From: Treponema sp. UBA1240
GTDB taxonomy: Bacteria; Spirochaetota; Spirochaetia; Treponematales; Treponemataceae
Reading direction: 5' to 3'
Length of the DNA: 10,320 nucleotides
Assembly: GCA_002308875.1 (NCBI GenBank)
Contig: DBWK01000137.1
Span: 2,624 to 12,943, forward strand
Shown here: in pieces, positions 7,438-10,320 of the stretch
Layout: every line of letters starts with the position of its first letter
Numbering within the stretch: the stretch's first letter is position 1
The notes under the pieces: model-generated
What the model was told of the DNA's origin: nothing
Databases searched by the model: none
Seen by the model: only the letters and a program-made list of their open reading frames with translations
Made by a program: the position numbers and the translations under genes

Positions 7438-7498
7438 GATTCGAACCTGCGGAATGACGGCACCAAAAGCCGTTGTCTTACCACTTGACGACATCCCA
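7426..7498 (-). tRNA. tRNA-Gln (anticodon UUG)
   Basis: A complete 73-base cloverleaf is visible. The acceptor stem TGGGATG (7492-7498) pairs with CATCCCA (7427-7433), with discriminator G at 7426. The D arm has AAGTGGTAA flanked by GTC/GAC. The anticodon stem ACGGC/GCCGT encloses the loop TTTTGGT, with anticodon TTG at 7464-7466. The T arm GCAGG-TTCGAAT-CCTGC is perfect. The U1-A72 closing pair and UUG anticodon fit a bacterial tRNA-Gln. No CCA is encoded, so it must be added by nucleotidyltransferase. Its 3' end also takes part in a competing inverted repeat with the trailer (see 7403-7437). Confidence 0.97.
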
Positions 7499-7512
7499 AA
7501 AATAGTGAGGAC

Positions 7513-7541
7513 ATAATATCAAATTTTTTTTTATTGTACAA
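7513..7541 (-). promoter_or_regulatory. Promoter for tRNA-Gln (and possibly rplY)
   Basis: On the minus strand, TTGTAC (7536-7541) and TATTAT (7513-7518) are separated by exactly 17 bp that contain a nine-base A run. The expected start near 7506 lies about eight bases before the tRNA 5' end. The -10 matches five of six consensus bases and the -35 matches TTG only. Position, spacing and A tract support it. Confidence 0.6.
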
Positions 7542-7579
7542 GAGTAAAGCCCAAAGATTTTTCAGCATACTGCTCCCAC

Positions 7580-7608
7580 TTGACACAACCTTAGTTTCTG
7601 TACATCAT
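7580..7608 (+). promoter_or_regulatory. Promoter for the DUF4912-GH57 pair
   Basis: A perfect TTGACA at 7580-7585 is followed, after 17 bp, by CATCAT at 7603-7608 (four of six -10 matches). Transcription would start close to 7615, at or next to the first ATG of the DUF4912 gene (7616). That would leave almost no leader. It diverges from the tRNA-Gln promoter about 40 bp away. Confidence 0.5.
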
Positions 7609-7615
7609 AAGGCAA

Positions 7616-8275
7616 ATGGAAAATATGACGTTATCCCGCACATATCTTGAATCATTAACAACAGCAGACTTAATTTCACTGGCAGACGACTACGGAATTG
7701 ATATTCCGGAAGGACTAAGCCGCAGATTCATAATAGGTGAACTGCTGGAAGTAATCGACGAACCGCCGAAAGCTTCCGGTCAGGGAGACATGAACATAAA
7801 CAATTCCATTCAAATTACAACAACCTTACCCAAAACTTATAATGAGACACAGATTTCGGCAATATTGCGCAATCCTGCATGGATATTTGTATATTGGGAC
7901 ATAAACGATGCTGATATGCGCGCATTACAACATCCAAAGCAGTTTTCAACTTTTATTCTCAGAGTCCTCTATTTTGCGGAACCCGAAGACGAAAAACCGG
8001 CTGAAGTATACGAAATTCCTGTGCAGAACAGCGACAGAGAACGCTATATTTTTTTGTCGCAGTCTTTTAAAATAGTGAGAGTAGATTTAATAATCGAGTT
8101 CAAGAACAAAGAGCCGCTTGTGCTCGCTCATTCTCAAAAAATTGTAATTCCAAAAAGCGAAATTCAAATTTCATCCCCGGTATTAAACGATACAATAGCA
8201 CCGATACTGGAGATTTCCGGTCTGCCGGAATTGTACAGGGCTCAGTACACAAATCACCGACAATCATTTTCATAA
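7616..8275 (+). CDS. DUF4912 family protein with Rho_N/SAP-like N-terminus
   Basis: A 219-residue cytoplasmic protein without signal peptide or membrane segment. Residues about 8-46 (YLESLTTADLISLADDYGI... RRFIIGELLEV) look like a small helical Rho_N/SAP-type module, often nucleic-acid binding. Residues about 71-175 match DUF4912: LPKTYNETQISAILRNPAW then IFVYWDI, the family's characteristic LPxxYxxxx and FxYWEI-type core. The function of DUF4912 is unknown to me. Its gene is often found near GH57 glycoside hydrolases, as here, with the GH57 gene 12 bp downstream. The first ATG (7616) has only AAGG three bases away, too close for a normal ribosome site; the ATG at 7625 (residue 4) is the alternative. 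A short acidic stretch (122-130, EPEDEKPAE) interrupts the DUF core. A role in carbohydrate metabolism or its regulation is inferred from the neighbour only. Confidence 0.85.
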   Translation: MENMTLSRTYLESLTTADLISLADDYGIDIPEGLSRRFIIGELLEVIDEPPKASGQGDMNINNSIQITTTLPKTYNETQISAILRNPAWIFVYWDINDADMRALQHPKQFSTFILRVLYFAEPEDEKPAEVYEIPVQNSDRERYIFLSQSFKIVRVDLIIEFKNKEPLVLAHSQKIVIPKSEIQISSPVLNDTIAPILEISGLPELYRAQYTNHRQSFS

Positions 8276-8287
8276 CCGGAGAGAGCA

Positions 8288-9865
8288 ATGAATCGAAAGT
8301 CTTTAGTATTTGTCATAACAGCACACCAGGAATATATCTGTCAAAAAGAAAGTGATTATCTGCCGCAAAACGAAATTCTTTTTTCCGCAATATCCGAAAC
8401 ATACCTGCCTTTGCTCAACATGTTCTCAAATCTAGAGGCTGACGGAATAAACTTTAAGGTTGCAATGTGTCTTACGCCTTCTTTATGCGCACAGCTTTCG
8501 GACCCTGTAATTCAAAAGCAGTACCTGGAATGGCTGGACAAAAGCATCGCACTGGGAGAAGCGGAAGTTGCCTCATACAAGGACGGTGACCCGAGAAAAG
8601 CGCTTGCAAAGGCACAGCTTCAGACAAACAAGACAAACAGGCTCAACTTTGCTGAAACATACCAGCAGGATTTACTCTCAAAGTTTTCATATTATTCGCA
8701 GAAAGGCAATATTGAGTTGCTTGCGACAACCGCTACAAACTGCTATCTGCCGATTTTTGGCGATCTGCCGCAGGCTGTACAGGCTCAGGTAGAAGTCGGG
8801 CTTATGTCACACCGCTATTATTTTAATTCTGCACCAGAAGGCTTTTGGCTTCCATACATGGCGTATACACCCGGGCTCGAATCAATAATCAGATCCTACG
8901 GCTACTTTTATTCTATTCTTGATTCACGCGGGCTTTTATTTGCCGATCCTATTCCCGAGAAAGGTATTTTTGCACCTGTCAGATGCTTTAATTCGTTGGT
9001 TATGTTCGCAAAAGACGGCGGCGCTTCTTCCAAATTTGACGACGACTATCTCAAGCTTCCGCACAAGCTGGTTTACCGCAACCAAAACCGTGACATCGGC
9101 TACGAAGCCGAAACCGAAAGAATCAGCAACTTTCTTAACAAGGACAACATGCGTATTCCAACCGGTTATAAATACTGGAAGCTTGATTCGGATGAATACT
9201 ATAATGAAAAAGCCGCAAATGAGCAGGCAAAAAAAGATGCGGAAGACTTTTTTAAGGAAAAAATCCGCAAGCTGAACGCCGCCGCCGGGATGGCAGAAGG
9301 CGGAAACGTTTGTTCCGTATGCGTATTTGACGCACAGTTCTTTGGTCAGGAATGGCACGAAGGCATCGTTTGGCTTGAAAACGTCCTCAGGCTCGCTTCC
9401 GAAACGGAAGAAATAGAAATGACACAGTGTTGTGAACTGCTCGAAAACAAGTTTTCATTCCAGAAAGTCAGTCCGTTCTTTTCATCATCTTCAGATTCAG
9501 GCTATGCAGAAGACATGATAGACCATACGAACGACTGGATGATAAGTTATGTCCGAAAAGCAGCCGAACGTATGATTGATCTTACAAACCGGTTTCCGTC
9601 CGATTCAGGGCTAAAAGAACGCTCACTCAACCTCGCAGCAAAAGAAGTTCTTCTTGCACAGTCCGGCGACTGGGCCGAAATGGTCAGAAAACAGCTTTTC
9701 AAGGACTATGCAGCAGAATGCTTTAAGGAAAATGTTGCCGCATTTTCAACCGTATATGATTCACTCGGTTCAAATTCAATAAGTACCGAATGGCTTACGA
9801 CGATGGAACGCAAGCACAGTATTTTCCCATGGATTAATTACAGAGTTTTCAGCGAAAAACACTAA
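8288..9865 (+). CDS. GH57 branching-enzyme homologue (DUF1957 C-terminus), probably catalytically altered
   Basis: A 525-residue cytoplasmic protein homologous end to end with GH57 1,4-alpha-glucan branching enzymes. Family landmarks: ETYLPLLNMF (37-46), KVAMCLTPSLCAQL (57-70), GFWLP (185-189), FAPVRCFNSLVMFAKD (228-243), NRDIGYE (267-273), FDAQFFG (347-353), AAERMIDL (425-432) and a C-terminal LLAQSGDW (455-462). The proton-donor Asp is kept (Asp348). The nucleophile Glu of WLPEC is Tyr190 (WLPYM). Other active-site positions also differ: ITAHQE for the usual HAHLPY, ATN for ATH (149-151), FDAQFFGQ for FDAELFGH, and SSSS (399-402) for SSWG. A charged, probably coiled-coil insert lies at about 301-332. 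Translation starts at 8288 with GGAG six bases upstream, 12 bp after the DUF4912 gene, so the two are likely cotranscribed. It may be a pseudoenzyme, a glucan-binding protein or an enzyme with changed chemistry. The frame is intact, so it is not a decaying pseudogene. Confidence 0.88.
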   Translation: MNRKSLVFVITAHQEYICQKESDYLPQNEILFSAISETYLPLLNMFSNLEADGINFKVAMCLTPSLCAQLSDPVIQKQYLEWLDKSIALGEAEVASYKDGDPRKALAKAQLQTNKTNRLNFAETYQQDLLSKFSYYSQKGNIELLATTATNCYLPIFGDLPQAVQAQVEVGLMSHRYYFNSAPEGFWLPYMAYTPGLESIIRSYGYFYSILDSRGLLFADPIPEKGIFAPVRCFNSLVMFAKDGGASSKFDDDYLKLPHKLVYRNQNRDIGYEAETERISNFLNKDNMRIPTGYKYWKLDSDEYYNEKAANEQAKKDAEDFFKEKIRKLNAAAGMAEGGNVCSVCVFDAQFFGQEWHEGIVWLENVLRLASETEEIEMTQCCELLENKFSFQKVSPFFSSSSDSGYAEDMIDHTNDWMISYVRKAAERMIDLTNRFPSDSGLKERSLNLAAKEVLLAQSGDWAEMVRKQLFKDYAAECFKENVAAFSTVYDSLGSNSISTEWLTTMERKHSIFPWINYRVFSEKH

Positions 9866-9884
9866 AAAAATTTTAAAACTTCTA

Positions 9885-9924
9885 TTGACAAAAACACAAT
9901 CAGATAGTAAAGTCATTATATAAT
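9885..9924 (+). promoter_or_regulatory. Promoter region of the trpB2 gene
   Basis: A perfect -35 TTGACA at 9885-9890 is followed at 17-bp spacing by TAAAGT (9908-9913, four of six). A perfect TATAAT lies slightly further on at 9919-9924 but has no good -35 at normal distance. The gene therefore has its own promoter, separate from the DUF4912-GH57 unit. Which -10 is used cannot be decided by eye. No clear terminator is seen after the GH57 stop, only the weak AT-only run at 9866-9878. Confidence 0.6.
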
Positions 9925-9930
9925 GTTTCT

Positions 9931-9948
9931 ATTATTGGAAACAATAAT
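9931..9948 (+). promoter_or_regulatory. 18-bp palindrome in the trpB2 leader (operator or GAAA-capped hairpin)
   Basis: ATTATTG and CAATAAT form a perfect 7-bp inverted repeat around GAAA, between the -10 candidates and the ribosome-binding site (AGAGG, seven bases before the ATG). As DNA it could be a repressor operator just after the transcription start. As RNA it would be a small A/U-rich hairpin with a GNRA-type tetraloop. No T run follows, so it is not a terminator. Confidence 0.4.
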
Positions 9949-9967
9949 TTTATAAAGAGGTTATACT

Positions 9968-10320
9968 ATGTCAGACAAAACCCAAATACCGTACAAAATT
10001 TATCTTGCTGAAGAGGAGATGCCTGCCGCATGGTATAACGTCCGTGCAGACATGAAAAAAAAGCCGGCTCCGCTTTTGAACCCGGGAACATTAAAGCCGT
10101 GTACAGCGGAAGAACTTGAGCACGTATTCTGCAAGGAACTTGTTGCTCAGGAACTTAACGACAAAGATCCGTACATTGAAATTCCCGAAGAAATCCGTAA
10201 CTTTTACAAAATGTACCGCCCTTCACCGCTCGTCCGCGCATATTGTCTGGAAAAACAGCTCGATACACCGGCACACATTTATTATAAATTTGAAGGCAAC
10301 AACACATCAGGAAGCCACAA
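9968..10320 (+). CDS. trpB: TrpB2-type tryptophan synthase beta chain, N-terminal part only
   Basis: The beta chain makes L-tryptophan from indole and L-serine with pyridoxal phosphate. The visible 117 residues match the TrpB2 (long, TrpEb_2) subfamily rather than classical TrpB1: an N-terminal extension (YNVRADMKKKPAPLLNPGTLKPCT, about 23-46), then EIPEEIRNFY, RPSPLVRA (84-91) and YYKFEGNNTSGSH (105-117). The next codon begins AA, as expected for the PLP-binding Lys of the GSHK motif, so the window ends inside that codon. The start at 9968 has AGAGG seven bases upstream. The gene has its own promoter region and no other trp gene is visible on the side shown. TrpB2 proteins often occur without a TrpA partner and can act as indole-salvage enzymes; whether that applies here depends on sequence beyond the edge. 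Confidence 0.93.
   Translation, partial: MSDKTQIPYKIYLAEEEMPAAWYNVRADMKKKPAPLLNPGTLKPCTAEELEHVFCKELVAQELNDKDPYIEIPEEIRNFYKMYRPSPLVRAYCLEKQLDTPAHIYYKFEGNNTSGSH

Noticed and set aside
8936..9358. 140-residue open frame on the minus strand inside the GH57 gene
   Set aside because: It is antisense to a clearly homologous coding region, has no ribosome-binding site or recognisable domain, and has the composition of a reverse-complement shadow.
9866..9880. AT-rich run after the GH57 stop as a terminator
   Set aside because: Only an A/T stem is possible, with no GC-rich base, so it would not be a convincing intrinsic terminator.
1..10320. Mobile elements, CRISPR arrays, toxin-antitoxin or defence genes
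   Set aside because: No direct-repeat arrays, transposase or nuclease motifs, or terminal inverted repeats were seen; nearly all sequence is accounted for by intact chromosomal genes.

Overview
The window looks like a piece of a spirochaete chromosome, most likely a host-associated Treponema. This rests on the low-to-moderate GC, the style of the secreted proteins, and the pairing of a DUF4912 protein with a GH57-family protein. No species is assigned, and this is an inference from protein character rather than a search. It reads as core chromosome: no transposase, integrase, phage gene, CRISPR array or defence system was found.

Layout. From 1 to 7498 everything lies on the minus strand. In transcription order it runs: tRNA-Gln(UUG); rplY (ribosomal protein L25/CTC); a strong intrinsic terminator; tilS (tRNA-Ile lysidine synthetase); a large secreted protein with an alpha-helical repeat half and Asp-rich DxDxDG loops; a secreted HtrA-like S1C serine protease with PDZ domains; and lepA (elongation factor 4), cut by the window start. 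From tilS onward the genes overlap or nearly touch (4-bp overlap, 11-bp overlap, 12-bp gap), so they look like one operon. From 7580 to 10320 everything lies on the plus strand: a DUF4912 protein, a full-length GH57 alpha-glucan-branching-enzyme homologue, then, behind its own promoter region, a TrpB2-type tryptophan synthase beta chain cut by the window end inside its PLP-lysine codon. The two halves diverge from about 7499-7615, which holds a plausible promoter for each direction. No gene-free stretch exceeds 300 bases.

How the genes fit together. The minus-strand half mixes translation functions (tRNA-Gln, L25, TilS, LepA) with two consecutive exported proteins that may act together in the periplasm or outer envelope. 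The plus-strand half has a DUF4912/GH57 pair. The GH57 member keeps the whole family architecture but has Tyr where the catalytic nucleophile Glu should be, along with other active-site changes, so it is probably not a normal branching enzyme.

The points most worth a second look are: the apparently inactivated GH57 paired with DUF4912; a 12-bp inverted copy of the tRNA-Gln 3' end just downstream of that tRNA; the matched pairs of putative calcium loops in the secreted protein; and the terminator that abuts the tilS ribosome-binding region.
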